Shown: positions 1 to 8,234 of the stretch, piece after piece
Layout: every line of letters starts with the position of its first letter
How positions within the stretch are numbered: the first letter of the stretch is position 1
DNA from: Vibrio ostreae
GTDB lineage: Bacteria; Pseudomonadota; Gammaproteobacteria; Enterobacterales; Vibrionaceae
Length of the DNA: 64,000 nucleotides
Direction: 5' to 3'
Assembly (NCBI RefSeq): GCF_019226825.1
Contig: NZ_CP076643.1
Span: 868,001 to 932,000, forward strand
Position numbers and translations under genes: made by a program
Notes under the pieces: generated by a model
What the model was told of the DNA's origin: nothing
Databases searched by the model: none
What the model saw: only the letters and a program-made list of their open reading frames with translations

Positions 1-374
1 GGAACCGGCGAGTCCGGGCCAAAGGTGACCATGGGCTCACGTAGCTGGCCCTTACGCGGAGAACGGGCATGATTACCGGCCGGTCCGTGGCAGGCCTCGC
101 ATTGCTTATCCCGCATCGGACCGTGGATGTTGGCTATCTTGCCGTGAACATTGGCAAAAATGCCGCTGGCCGGGTGGTCCGATTCGTCATCATGGCAGCG
201 CAGACAACCCTCTGCGCCGCGGCGTGAATAATTTCCCGCGCTGAACTTTTGATCCAGCGTTGTCTCAGCTTCGAGCCTGGCATCATCGGCAACGCTCTCT
301 TGCGCATTTAGCGTTGGGGACAATACCAGTAGCACGAGCATGATAAAACACCACAGCTGCACACCTTTTTTCAT
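1..374 (-). CDS. mtrA: MtrA/DmsE-family periplasmic multiheme cytochrome c (5' part)
   Basis: Only the first 124 or so codons are present; the gene runs off the left edge. The product starts with a Sec signal peptide (MKKGVQLWCFIMLVLL, cleavage near LNA-QES). The visible part has two heme sites, CLRCH and CEACH, the second followed by GPAGNH, which is typical of the DmsE/MtrA decaheme family. Family members sit in the periplasm inside the MtrB barrel and pass electrons to the surface cytochrome MtrC. It lies 57 bp after mtrC on the same strand, the mtrC-mtrA order known from Shewanella, so mtrB is expected just outside the window. AGGA about 8 bases upstream supports the start. A DmsE role in extracellular DMSO reduction is an alternative, but the mtrC neighbour favours MtrA. 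Confidence 0.85.
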   Translation of the reverse strand, partial: MKKGVQLWCFIMLVLLVLSPTLNAQESVADDARLEAETTLDQKFSAGNYSRRGAEGCLRCHDDESDHPASGIFANVHGKIANIHGPMRDKQCEACHGPAGNHARSPRKGQLREPMVTFGPDSPV

Positions 375-431
375 AACCCATTCCTGTTTTGATGCGTTAT
401 TGATCATTCGTTGGAAGGTTGTCTTGAAGCC

Positions 432-2702
432 TCAGTCGCGATAATCATAAACTTGGTGAACCTTATCAACGCCTTGCGATTGCCCGATGGCATGACAAGA
501 TGCGCACTGCTCTGAACCGACAGCGTCTGCCGCATTATCGGCGGCAAATACTGCGCCATTACTGAGCATATGCGTCAGTATTGCGTCGCCGGCAACATTA
601 TCGGGGTCGGCGTTGGCCAGCGCTGATTCCAGATGGCAGGCTCCGCAGGCAACCAACGCCGGGCTGAAATATTTGCCTGATGCCAGTGATGGGCGGGTAT
701 TTTCGCTCGTCGGCAGGTTGTATTGGCTGTTGGTATGGCAAGCTTCACAATTGTTGAGTGCGCCCGGAAAACGTGACTCTCCCGCTCTTGCCGAACCATA
801 AGCATGAAAAGAGTGGACATGGTATTTGAGATCCGCGGCCATACCGGGATAGAACGCGGACCGCTCAGAATTGTGGCAGTTTTTACATTGCTGGAAGTCG
901 CTTGCCGCATGAGGATGCTCGCCCAGTTTATGAATCGTTAACGCTTGGTGACAGGTATTGCACCTATTGATATCCGCCGCCACCGGCAGTTTGTGGGTCA
1001 GGCTGACACCACCGCTATCAAAGGAAGAGGCGCTATTATTGGCCGCGATGACAAACGGGTATTTAAGCAGGTCTATCCCGGTGAAGTTGCTGCAGTCGCT
1101 GAGTACGGCATTTCTTCTGTCGCCACAGAGCGGAATGTCAGCCAAATTGACCGTCAGTTTGGAGAGCGCCCCGGGTTTGAGAGCTGCCGTGCTGAAATCT
1201 TTGTGGCAGGTAAACAGACCACTTCCCAGGGCAATACAACCGTCACCCAGATTACCGTCTGCAGCCATATCCAGCCCGTTATTGGCTAACATCAGGCCAT
1301 CGCCATTATCCCAGTTGAGTAATAAGTTAAGGTGACCGTGTTCATTGATGAAGGAGTTAATATCATCCAGACTACTCACCGCGCTGCCGTCTTTTTCGAT
1401 ACGCACATCGACTTCAAATTGACTGTTAATGAAACGGGCCTGTTCAATCGAGATCTGCAGTGAATCTCTTGCGACAGCCAGATTTTGTAAACGAGTCATG
1501 TGGACGGTTTTAGCGCTTCGGCTGGCATCCTGGCCAATAATGGGTTCGTTGTTACTGTCGAGATCGTATGGGCGATGGCACCCGGTGCAACTGTTTTGCG
1601 CGACGCCGTTACGAACCCAGTTGGTGCCGACCTGATTACTGTGCGCGCCACGATCCCGGTACAGGTGGCAGCTTTCACAGGCCACCTGAGTAGGATGTTC
1701 GAACCAGTTGTTGGCATCCGAGGCAAGCGTGGTATTGTCCGAGTGGCAAGTGGTACAGTTGCGGGTATCTTGCGGGAAAGGGTTGCCTTCAATAACCAAT
1801 CCATCGATGTCCGTCACCAATTGGTCATTACTATCAACGGGTTGCTTGTAGGTGGTCAGATCGCTGCTGCTGGTGCCGATTTTAAACACATTACCGTGAT
1901 ACTGATGCACCAGCACTGCCAATGGACGGCGCCGGGGAGCCGCTGCCGGATTACTGTCGTTATGGCACGCAGTACACACAGCAATGTTGTTGTCGATTGA
2001 GCGATAACCGGGACCGTGATGAAGGGGCTCATTCATATGACAGTTGGCACAGGTACCCTTTTCAATCACGTTTCTGGACACAGTATTGTCTGAACGGGTG
2101 CCGGGTACCCATTCAAAAATCTGAGTGAAGCCAAGGTCGTGATCGCCATAGGCCATCACAATGCGATGTAATTTATCCTCATCCCAGGCAATAAAACCGC
2201 CGTTATCGGCAGAGTCGGCGGGGTAGGGGTCGGCAACGTTCAAAATATCCGTGATAGCGAAGGTGTAACGATAACCTTGGGCGGTCTGTACAAGCTCTCC
2301 GTCCCAGACACTTTCCATTTGTGCCCGGTTATCGCTGGCATTGCTGCTGTGATGATAACTCTTCCAGAAGGTGTTGCCGTTGCGGCCGTTGTAGGCATAA
2401 GCGGCGCTGGTGCTGTCATCGGTATCCATCCGGGCGGGCATCGCTTTCAGCACGGCAATGCGAAAGTCTTTGCTACTGTCGAATGTGACACGGCGTCCTA
2501 CGCCATCTGTGACTTGAAAGTCGACGACCAGTTTGGTGTCTGTCCCGTTCTTTGCGGTCAGCAGTGCGGGGGTGTCAATGTTGACACTGAAGGTGGTTAC
2601 GTCAGGTGGCGCCTGATTTTGATCATTTTTGCTGCCGGGCCCACAGGCGCTCAGTAACAGGCTGAGCCCCAGGAATAGCACAGCTGTTTTACTTATTGTC
2701 AT
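432..2702 (-). CDS. mtrC: OmcA/MtrC-family decaheme outer-membrane lipoprotein cytochrome
   Basis: 756 residues. A lipoprotein signal ends in the lipobox LLSAC (Cys20), so the protein is lipid-anchored. Ten CXXCH sites are present (CANCH, CTACH, CTTCH, CESCH, CTGCH, CNTCH, CKNCH, CEACH, CGACH, CASCH), starting near residue 217 after an N-terminal beta-rich region; they fall into two groups of five separated by about 200 residues, as in MtrC and OmcA (about 670-735 residues). The family forms the cell-surface end of the MtrCAB conduit and reduces metals, flavins or electrodes. It is followed by mtrA and is divergent from pdsA-cymA. The family call is firm; orthology to MtrC rather than OmcA rests on the adjacent mtrA. 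Confidence 0.9.
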   Translation of the reverse strand: MTISKTAVLFLGLSLLLSACGPGSKNDQNQAPPDVTTFSVNIDTPALLTAKNGTDTKLVVDFQVTDGVGRRVTFDSSKDFRIAVLKAMPARMDTDDSTSAAYAYNGRNGNTFWKSYHHSSNASDNRAQMESVWDGELVQTAQGYRYTFAITDILNVADPYPADSADNGGFIAWDEDKLHRIVMAYGDHDLGFTQIFEWVPGTRSDNTVSRNVIEKGTCANCHMNEPLHHGPGYRSIDNNIAVCTACHNDSNPAAAPRRRPLAVLVHQYHGNVFKIGTSSSDLTTYKQPVDSNDQLVTDIDGLVIEGNPFPQDTRNCTTCHSDNTTLASDANNWFEHPTQVACESCHLYRDRGAHSNQVGTNWVRNGVAQNSCTGCHRPYDLDSNNEPIIGQDASRSAKTVHMTRLQNLAVARDSLQISIEQARFINSQFEVDVRIEKDGSAVSSLDDINSFINEHGHLNLLLNWDNGDGLMLANNGLDMAADGNLGDGCIALGSGLFTCHKDFSTAALKPGALSKLTVNLADIPLCGDRRNAVLSDCSNFTGIDLLKYPFVIAANNSASSFDSGGVSLTHKLPVAADINRCNTCHQALTIHKLGEHPHAASDFQQCKNCHNSERSAFYPGMAADLKYHVHSFHAYGSARAGESRFPGALNNCEACHTNSQYNLPTSENTRPSLASGKYFSPALVACGACHLESALANADPDNVAGDAILTHMLSNGAVFAADNAADAVGSEQCASCHAIGQSQGVDKVHQVYDYRD

Positions 2703-3210
2703 TGTCGTGCTCCCACCTGAACTTTATCCCTACTTCAATGGAATAACAGCGCAACGGATTTCTTGTTTGCAGATTGTTTATTACTTATATGGCCGTAAAC
2801 TGCTTATATATTTGAATCATCGGAATTTATTTTTTTGATTTCTGATAATCATTTTCCGCCGTTTTTAGGGCTGGTTTAGCCATGTTTTACAAAAGTATAG
2901 ACAGAGAAAAAATCATCACCATATTTTTATTGTGGATTTTAATCTATAATCACAAAACTCGATTAGAATGATTTTTGCAATGTCATCGTGAGAGCTGGCT
3001 GGCTATTTTTATGATATTAGATAAGTAGCAGAACAACAGTAGTAAGTGAGAAATCCGGGCTGGTTATGTTTATAAAATATGTTGCTTATCTTGTCGTTGC
3101 CTTGATGGTTGACGCTGTTTATTAATTAAAAATATTCTACTTACTAAACATGGAATTATAACATTGGATATAAGTATTAGTTTTATTACTCTAATTTAGG
3201 ATGAGCGAAC
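2703..3210. other. 508-bp divergent control region of the electron transfer locus
   Basis: AT-rich region between the starts of mtrC (minus) and the pdsA-like gene (plus), without a convincing ORF. It must contain both promoters. I see a Fur-like site at 2838-2856 but no clear full FNR or CRP palindrome. The A/T-rich tracts may attract nucleoid proteins, but that is a guess. Confidence 0.6.
2838..2856. promoter_or_regulatory. Possible Fur box upstream of mtrC
   Basis: ATTTCTGATAATCATTTTC matches 14 of 19 positions of the Fur consensus, including an unbroken core TGATAATCATT. It lies about 135 bp upstream of the mtrC start. Iron control of heme-rich surface cytochromes would make sense, but the score is moderate and the region is AT-rich, so chance is possible. 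Confidence 0.35.
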
Positions 3211-3834
3211 ATGTTTAACTCTTTAAAATTAATAATGCTGCAACTATCTTTAATAACCACTAGTACATTTTTTAGCATTGCTTCATGTGCTTCCGGCACT
3301 GATCTAATCCAGCGCTTTGAATGTGAAGCCTGCCATGGCAAGGATGGTGTATCACAAAGTACAGACATCCCGACCATTGCCGGTATTGCTGAGTTTAATC
3401 TTATCGATCAAATGCTGAGTTATCAGGAGGGTCGACCAGCTGCCAAAGTGCACCATGTCAGCGGTGACACCAGTCAACAAGGGGATATGGCCACCATCGC
3501 AACTGCGCTCACTGAACAGGAAATTGAGCAACTGGCCGCTCACTACAGTGGGTTGCCTTTTGTTCGAACTAAGCAGACATTCGATGCAGCGCTCGCTGCC
3601 CGGGGTAAAGTGATTCATGCTGAAAACTGCGAAAGTTGTCATATCCAGGGCGGTAGTGATGCGATGGAAGAAGTGTCGGTTTTAGCTGGTCAGAAAAAAG
3701 GTTATTTAATTAAAACCTTGCAGCAATTTTATAACGGACAGCGTTACGTAGATAAGAAAATGGATCAGGCAATTAAAAGCCTCACTCAGTCAGACTTATT
3801 ATCGTTGGCTGAATATTATGCGAGTATGCAATGA
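3211..3834 (+). CDS. pdsA: Periplasmic diheme cytochrome c (PdsA-like shuttle, cytochrome c4 type)
   Basis: 207 residues with a signal peptide (about 1-28) and two heme domains: CEACH at residues 38-42 and CESCH at 140-144. The size and two-domain plan are those of c4-type diheme cytochromes. In Aeromonas and Vibrio natriegens, a periplasmic diheme protein named PdsA carries electrons from the inner-membrane quinol oxidase to MtrA. The position here, directly before a cymA-like gene (23-bp gap) and divergent from mtrCA, matches that role. The start has TTAGGA upstream. The cytochrome call is firm; the PdsA name is by context. Confidence 0.75.
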   Translation: MFNSLKLIMLQLSLITTSTFFSIASCASGTDLIQRFECEACHGKDGVSQSTDIPTIAGIAEFNLIDQMLSYQEGRPAAKVHHVSGDTSQQGDMATIATALTEQEIEQLAAHYSGLPFVRTKQTFDAALAARGKVIHAENCESCHIQGGSDAMEEVSVLAGQKKGYLIKTLQQFYNGQRYVDKKMDQAIKSLTQSDLLSLAEYYASMQ

Positions 3835-3857
3835 ATTGCTTTTAGCGAGTGGTATCT

Positions 3858-4487
3858 ATGAACTGGTGGAAAAAGCCTAATTCAAAATGGCTACTTGGAA
3901 TCCCTTTAGGCGGAATGTTAGCATTTATTTTAGGTGCGCTGTCCCTTGGTGCATACCATGGAGTGATGGACTATACAAATAACAATGCTTTCTGTTTCTC
4001 GTGTCACATCGGCATGGATACCATAGTTGAAGAGTATCAACAGTCGGTTCATTTTAACAATACCAAAGGGGTTATTGCTGCCACTTGTGCCGATTGCCAT
4101 GTACCACGTGAATTGATACCCAAGTTAATAGTAAAAATAACCGCCAGTGCGGATGTAATTCATAAACTGACGGGAGATATCAGATTAGATAATTTTGAAA
4201 CTGAGCATCGGCCGCGTCTGGCAAAACACGTGACGCAGCAGTTTATCGACAATAAATCCAAACAGTGCCGTTATTGTCATCAGATAGAGCGGATGGAGCT
4301 TGAGAATCAGGCGCGCACAACAGCCCGGCGTCATCAGATGATGGAAGAGCGGGGACAGTCGTGCATAGATTGTCACGCCGGTATTGCTCACAAGTTACCC
4401 CAATCTGAGCAATCTTCCCAACCCGCGCAATCTGAAAATACCCAAGATGAAAGCAGCGAGCCGTCATCGAGGGCTGTGAATCCTTAG
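3858..4487 (+). CDS. cymA: CymA-like NapC/NirT-family tetraheme quinol dehydrogenase
   Basis: 209 residues from ATG 3858; a GTG at 3849 is an in-frame alternative. One N-terminal membrane anchor (about residues 12-34) is followed by four CXXCH hemes at 46-50, 77-81, 137-141 and 169-173, the NapC/NirT plan. Such proteins oxidise menaquinol/ubiquinol at the inner membrane and pass electrons to periplasmic carriers. After the last heme the protein has a Ser/Gln/Glu-rich tail of about 30 residues that looks disordered. With pdsA upstream and mtrCA divergent, it completes the route quinol pool - CymA - PdsA - MtrA - MtrC. NapC or TorC-like roles are less likely, as no nap or tor genes are nearby. 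Confidence 0.82.
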   Translation: MNWWKKPNSKWLLGIPLGGMLAFILGALSLGAYHGVMDYTNNNAFCFSCHIGMDTIVEEYQQSVHFNNTKGVIAATCADCHVPRELIPKLIVKITASADVIHKLTGDIRLDNFETEHRPRLAKHVTQQFIDNKSKQCRYCHQIERMELENQARTTARRHQMMEERGQSCIDCHAGIAHKLPQSEQSSQPAQSENTQDESSEPSSRAVNP

Positions 4488-4529
4488 TCCTGGTGACGAC
4501 TTGCCCCGATGTTGTTGTGACCCTTGGGG

Positions 4530-5963
4530 CTAATCGTCGTGCTCCGCCAATTGGCAGATTGCTCTCACCATGCCGTTAAAAATAAACAGGTGGGCCGGCA
4601 TCATGGCAAACCAGTAAAGTAATCCTGCAAACCCTTTTGGGTGCCACCAGGCGGTAATATTCAGCTCCCTTACGTCACCTTGATCTTTAATCGTTACTTC
4701 TAAGCGACCAAGCCCCGGACCTTTCATACCAAATAACAGGGAGAGGAAATGCGGCTTTTCGACCCGAATCACTTTCCAGGAGTCGATAAAGTCACCCACC
4801 TTAAGTTCCGGGCCGGGAGGCGATACCCGGATTGGCTTGCCTCCACCGACCAGAAAATCCAGCCATTCTCGGGTGCGCCACAGAATGTTGGCAAAGAAAT
4901 AGCCCTTCTCCCGGCTACCGATCTGCTGTGCCACCTGCCACAATGCGTCAGCAGAGGCGTGTGTCCTTATAGTGGCTCCGGCACATTTAGGATAATAGCC
5001 GTAGCCGGCTTGCCAGCGCTGCAAAGCGGCGGGGTCGAATCCCCAGACGTTGCTGCGCACGAAAGTGCCTTCCTGTTCGATGGTGGATTTCGCTGCGTCA
5101 TAGTAGCTGATTAACGGTTGCGGATAACGAGTGCGAATCGTGTCGGAATCGGTGACGTAATCATGTTCCAGTCCGGCTAATAACGCCCGGCCAATGCTTG
5201 ATGGTACTGAGGTGACCAGACCCAGCCAATAGGACGCCATGGCTGGCGTCAGCATGCGGGTTGACCAGAGTCGAAAAGGTTTGCCGGTCAGCTGACAGAT
5301 GACTCTGAACTGATCACGATAAGAGAGTGTATCCGGGCCGCCGGCTTCCAGTATCTGATGTCCAGATGGATTTTCCTGTGCCAGTTTGAGCAGATAGTGA
5401 TTCAGATTTTCCAAAGCGATCGGGTTGGCTTTGGAGTCGACCCATTGAGGCGCAATTAACAGAGGCAGGTTATAGACGAAATCACGCATGATCTCGAACG
5501 CTGCTGAGCCTGGGCCGACAATCACCCCTGCGCGCAATTCTGTCACCGGGACGTGACTCTGGCGTAGAATATCACCGGTCTCTTTCCTTGCCTTAAGATG
5601 GTTCGACTGGCCTGTGGCTGGTTGCAGCGCGCTGAGATAGATGACGTGGCGTACCTGGCTTTGGTCCAGTGCGGATTTAAAGTGATGAGCAAGGGATAAC
5701 TCATATTCGATAAAGTCATGGCCTTGCGCCATACCGTGCACCAGAAAAAACACCAGCTCGAACTGAGGCACGAGCTGAAGTGTTGCCTGCTCATCAGCCA
5801 GGTCCAGATGGGTAATCGTCAAGTGCGGATGGGGTGAGGTTCTTAGCGTCAGGTAGTCGGTCTGGCGAGCAGCCGCGGTGACATCGTAACCTTGTTCCAG
5901 TAATAGAGGGAGGAGCTGCGATCCCACATATCCGGACGCGCCCAGAACCAGAACTCTCTTCAT
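4530..5963 (-). CDS. SDR-family NAD(P)-binding protein with C-terminal DUF2867
   Basis: 477 residues from ATG 5963, chosen because GAGGCG lies 4-9 bases upstream and the protein then begins MKRVLVLGASGYVGSQL, a Rossmann dinucleotide-binding motif (GASGYVG). Residues 1 to about 300 resemble atypical short-chain dehydrogenases (NmrA/YbjT type), with a YLSALQP segment where the active-site region would be. The last 150 or so residues match DUF2867, including a WW-rich end. The substrate is unknown. It is convergent with cymA and divergent from the MATE gene (99-bp gap). Confidence 0.75.
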   Translation of the reverse strand: MKRVLVLGASGYVGSQLLPLLLEQGYDVTAAARQTDYLTLRTSPHPHLTITHLDLADEQATLQLVPQFELVFFLVHGMAQGHDFIEYELSLAHHFKSALDQSQVRHVIYLSALQPATGQSNHLKARKETGDILRQSHVPVTELRAGVIVGPGSAAFEIMRDFVYNLPLLIAPQWVDSKANPIALENLNHYLLKLAQENPSGHQILEAGGPDTLSYRDQFRVICQLTGKPFRLWSTRMLTPAMASYWLGLVTSVPSSIGRALLAGLEHDYVTDSDTIRTRYPQPLISYYDAAKSTIEQEGTFVRSNVWGFDPAALQRWQAGYGYYPKCAGATIRTHASADALWQVAQQIGSREKGYFFANILWRTREWLDFLVGGGKPIRVSPPGPELKVGDFIDSWKVIRVEKPHFLSLLFGMKGPGLGRLEVTIKDQGDVRELNITAWWHPKGFAGLLYWFAMMPAHLFIFNGMVRAICQLAEHDD

Positions 5964-6062
5964 GATCGCCTCTTGCAATGGAGTGGTGTGATTAGGTGCA
6001 TAAGCGTATAATAACGGTTCATTTTTAGCCTTGCTATCAAACTCTTGTCCAGAGGTGGTCGG

Positions 6063-7439
6063 TTGTCTGTTGTGTCTCAAGTTTTACATTACACCAAAGG
6101 TGATTTTTTTCGTCATCTGATTGCGATTGCGCTGCCGATCAGTTTGCAAAGCATCATGTTTTCCAGTCGCGGCTTAGTCGATGTGTTGATGCTGGGACAA
6201 CTGGGCGAAGCTGAAATTGCCGCTGTCGGCGTCGCTGCGCGTGCAACCTTTGTGACCACGATTATGTTGGTGGGCGTGACAACCGGTGGCGCTCTGCTGA
6301 CCGCACAGTACTGGGGGGCCGGTAATCAGCGCGGGGTGCGCGAAAGTACCGCATTAACCTGGCTGGTTTCTATGTTTTTTGCGCTGTTCACTGTGGCACT
6401 GTTTCTGATTTTTCCCAGTGAGATTATGGCACTGGCCACTGAGTCGCAGCGTGTTAATGGGCTAGGCTCCCAGTACTTAATCATCACTTCTTTCAGCATG
6501 CTGGCGGTTGCATGCGTCAGCAGTATGGCAGTCGGATTACGAGCCATGCATAAACCGGGTATCAGCACTTTTTTCAGCGGGATTGGGATCCTGGCGAACG
6601 TTTTCCTCAACTGGTTACTGATATTCGGTAAATGGGGATTTCCTGCCCTTGGTATTCAGGGGGCGGCGATTGCGACTGTGATCAGTGGATTGGTCGAAGT
6701 CGGCTGCCTGTTTGGTTATTTGTATGCCAAGCAGCATTTGTTGGCGTTCCATCTTGGCGATATTCGCGCGGTACTGGTGTGGAAAACGATAGTCCGGTTT
6801 CTTAAGCTCTCTTTGCCGACCACCGTCAATTTTCTCGGCTGGGCGGGTGGGCTGTTTGTCTATCATGCCATTATGGGGCAAACCGGTGTTCAGGGTTTAG
6901 CGGCACTGTCTGTGATGACGCCGGTAGAGTCAATCTCGCTCAGTCTTTTGATTGGGATGTCGAATGCGGCCGCGGTGTTAGTCGGCAACCAGCTTGGCGC
7001 CAGAAACTTTGACGCGGTTTATTATCAGGCGATTGGTATTGCGGTAGTGAACGTGGTCGCCGCCGTGGTGGTGGCATTTTTACTCTATCTGGTGCAGATC
7101 CCCATTCTGAATTCGTTTAGTGCACTGACTGAGCAGACTCGCGATCTGGCGGACAAATTCATCGTGATTCTGAGCCTTGGAATAGTTCTTCGTTCTGTGC
7201 CTATGATGCTGATTGTCGGGGTATTACGAGCTGGCGGCGATGTCAAATTCTGTCTTGCCCAGGATACCGTCGCCCAGTGGTTGATTGGCATTCCTCTGGC
7301 GGCATTTGCAGCCATCTATTTACAGGTGGCGCCGGAATGGATTTATCTGCTGTTTCTTACCGAAGAAGTGGTGAAATGGTTTGGTTCTATTTGGCGTACA
7401 AAAAGCAAGCGCTGGATGCGCAATTTGATCGAAAACTAG
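6063..7439 (+). CDS. MATE-family efflux transporter
   Basis: 458 residues with about 12 hydrophobic segments. The N-terminal signature PISLQSIMFSSRGLVDVLML, followed by a LGEAEIAAVGVAAR-type stretch, and the second-half NQLGARNF motif are those of MatE proteins, which expel drugs or metabolites in exchange for Na+ or H+. I chose TTG 6063 because AGAGG at 6051-6055 is 7 bases upstream; GTG 6072 is an alternative. The transported compound cannot be told from sequence. Confidence 0.85.
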   Translation: MSVVSQVLHYTKGDFFRHLIAIALPISLQSIMFSSRGLVDVLMLGQLGEAEIAAVGVAARATFVTTIMLVGVTTGGALLTAQYWGAGNQRGVRESTALTWLVSMFFALFTVALFLIFPSEIMALATESQRVNGLGSQYLIITSFSMLAVACVSSMAVGLRAMHKPGISTFFSGIGILANVFLNWLLIFGKWGFPALGIQGAAIATVISGLVEVGCLFGYLYAKQHLLAFHLGDIRAVLVWKTIVRFLKLSLPTTVNFLGWAGGLFVYHAIMGQTGVQGLAALSVMTPVESISLSLLIGMSNAAAVLVGNQLGARNFDAVYYQAIGIAVVNVVAAVVVAFLLYLVQIPILNSFSALTEQTRDLADKFIVILSLGIVLRSVPMMLIVGVLRAGGDVKFCLAQDTVAQWLIGIPLAAFAAIYLQVAPEWIYLLFLTEEVVKWFGSIWRTKSKRWMRNLIEN

Positions 7440-7562
7440 ATATATGACATCTTACCAATGCATCTTGATGTATATTTTGTGACCCCATGTCCAAAATACT
7501 TTCTAGAGTGCGGGAATTAGTGTAGATTCTCAGTCCTTAATTTATCGACGGTGAGTGATTTA

Positions 7563-8234
7563 ATGTTACAACTGATAGACCTGTCCAAAGGATTTATGGA
7601 TGGCGATGAGTTTCACCCTGTATTACAAGGGGCAGAGTTGACGTTAAATCGGGGCGATCAGTTGGCATTAATGGGCGAAAGCGGCTCGGGCAAGAGTACG
7701 CTGCTCAATCTGATTGCAGGTCTAGACACCGTCGATTCGGGTGAAATCTGGTTTCCTGATTTTGCCATGCACAAGAATGCAGAGCATAAACGCACAGCCT
7801 TTCGCCGTAATAATATTGGTCATATTTTTCAGCAGTTTAATCTGTTACCAACCTTGAATGTTGCCGACAATATTCGTTTTTGTCGTCAGCTTAAAGGGCT
7901 GCCAGAGGATCAGGGATTATTGCGCCAGATTTTATCGGCGCTGGATTTAATGCCTTTGCTTGGTCGTTATCCGGAAGAAGTCTCCGGTGGGCAGCAACAG
8001 CGTGCTGCGATTGCGCGCGCCTTGTATATGGAACCGACATTATTGCTGGCCGATGAGCCGACCGGAAGCCTGGATGAACGTAATGCTGAAGCGGTAATGC
8101 GCTTGCTGACCTCACTGGCGCATCAACTCGAGTGTTCCCTGCTGTTAGTGACCCACAGTGAAAAAGTCGCGAGCCATATGGAAGGGTGTATCCGCCTGCA
8201 AGGAGGGCAGTTACATGTTATGGCCCGTAGTTAA
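7563..8234 (+). CDS. ABC transporter ATP-binding protein (LolD/MacB/AttE type)
   Basis: 223 residues. Walker A is GESGSGKS at residues 38-45, the Q-loop is in HIFQQFNLLP, the signature is VSGGQQQRAAIARA and Walker B is LLLADEPTGSLD. This is the MJ0796/LolD subclass that works with FtsX-type permeases. ATG 7563 has GGTGA at 7550-7554; GTG 7551 is an in-frame alternative. It overlaps the permease gene by 20 bases, so the two are translationally coupled. It is the first gene of a three-gene operon with a lipocalin-like protein. Confidence 0.88.
   Translation: MLQLIDLSKGFMDGDEFHPVLQGAELTLNRGDQLALMGESGSGKSTLLNLIAGLDTVDSGEIWFPDFAMHKNAEHKRTAFRRNNIGHIFQQFNLLPTLNVADNIRFCRQLKGLPEDQGLLRQILSALDLMPLLGRYPEEVSGGQQQRAAIARALYMEPTLLLADEPTGSLDERNAEAVMRLLTSLAHQLECSLLLVTHSEKVASHMEGCIRLQGGQLHVMARS

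Noticed and set aside
945..2657. Several 60-166 codon plus-strand ORFs opposite mtrC
   Set aside because: Antisense shadows of a GC-rich gene with ten heme motifs; no start signals or recognisable domains.
2831..2850. FNR-like TTGAT half site upstream of mtrC
   Set aside because: Only one half matches; the second half (GATAA) does not fit ATCAA, and the stretch is better read as part of the Fur-like site.
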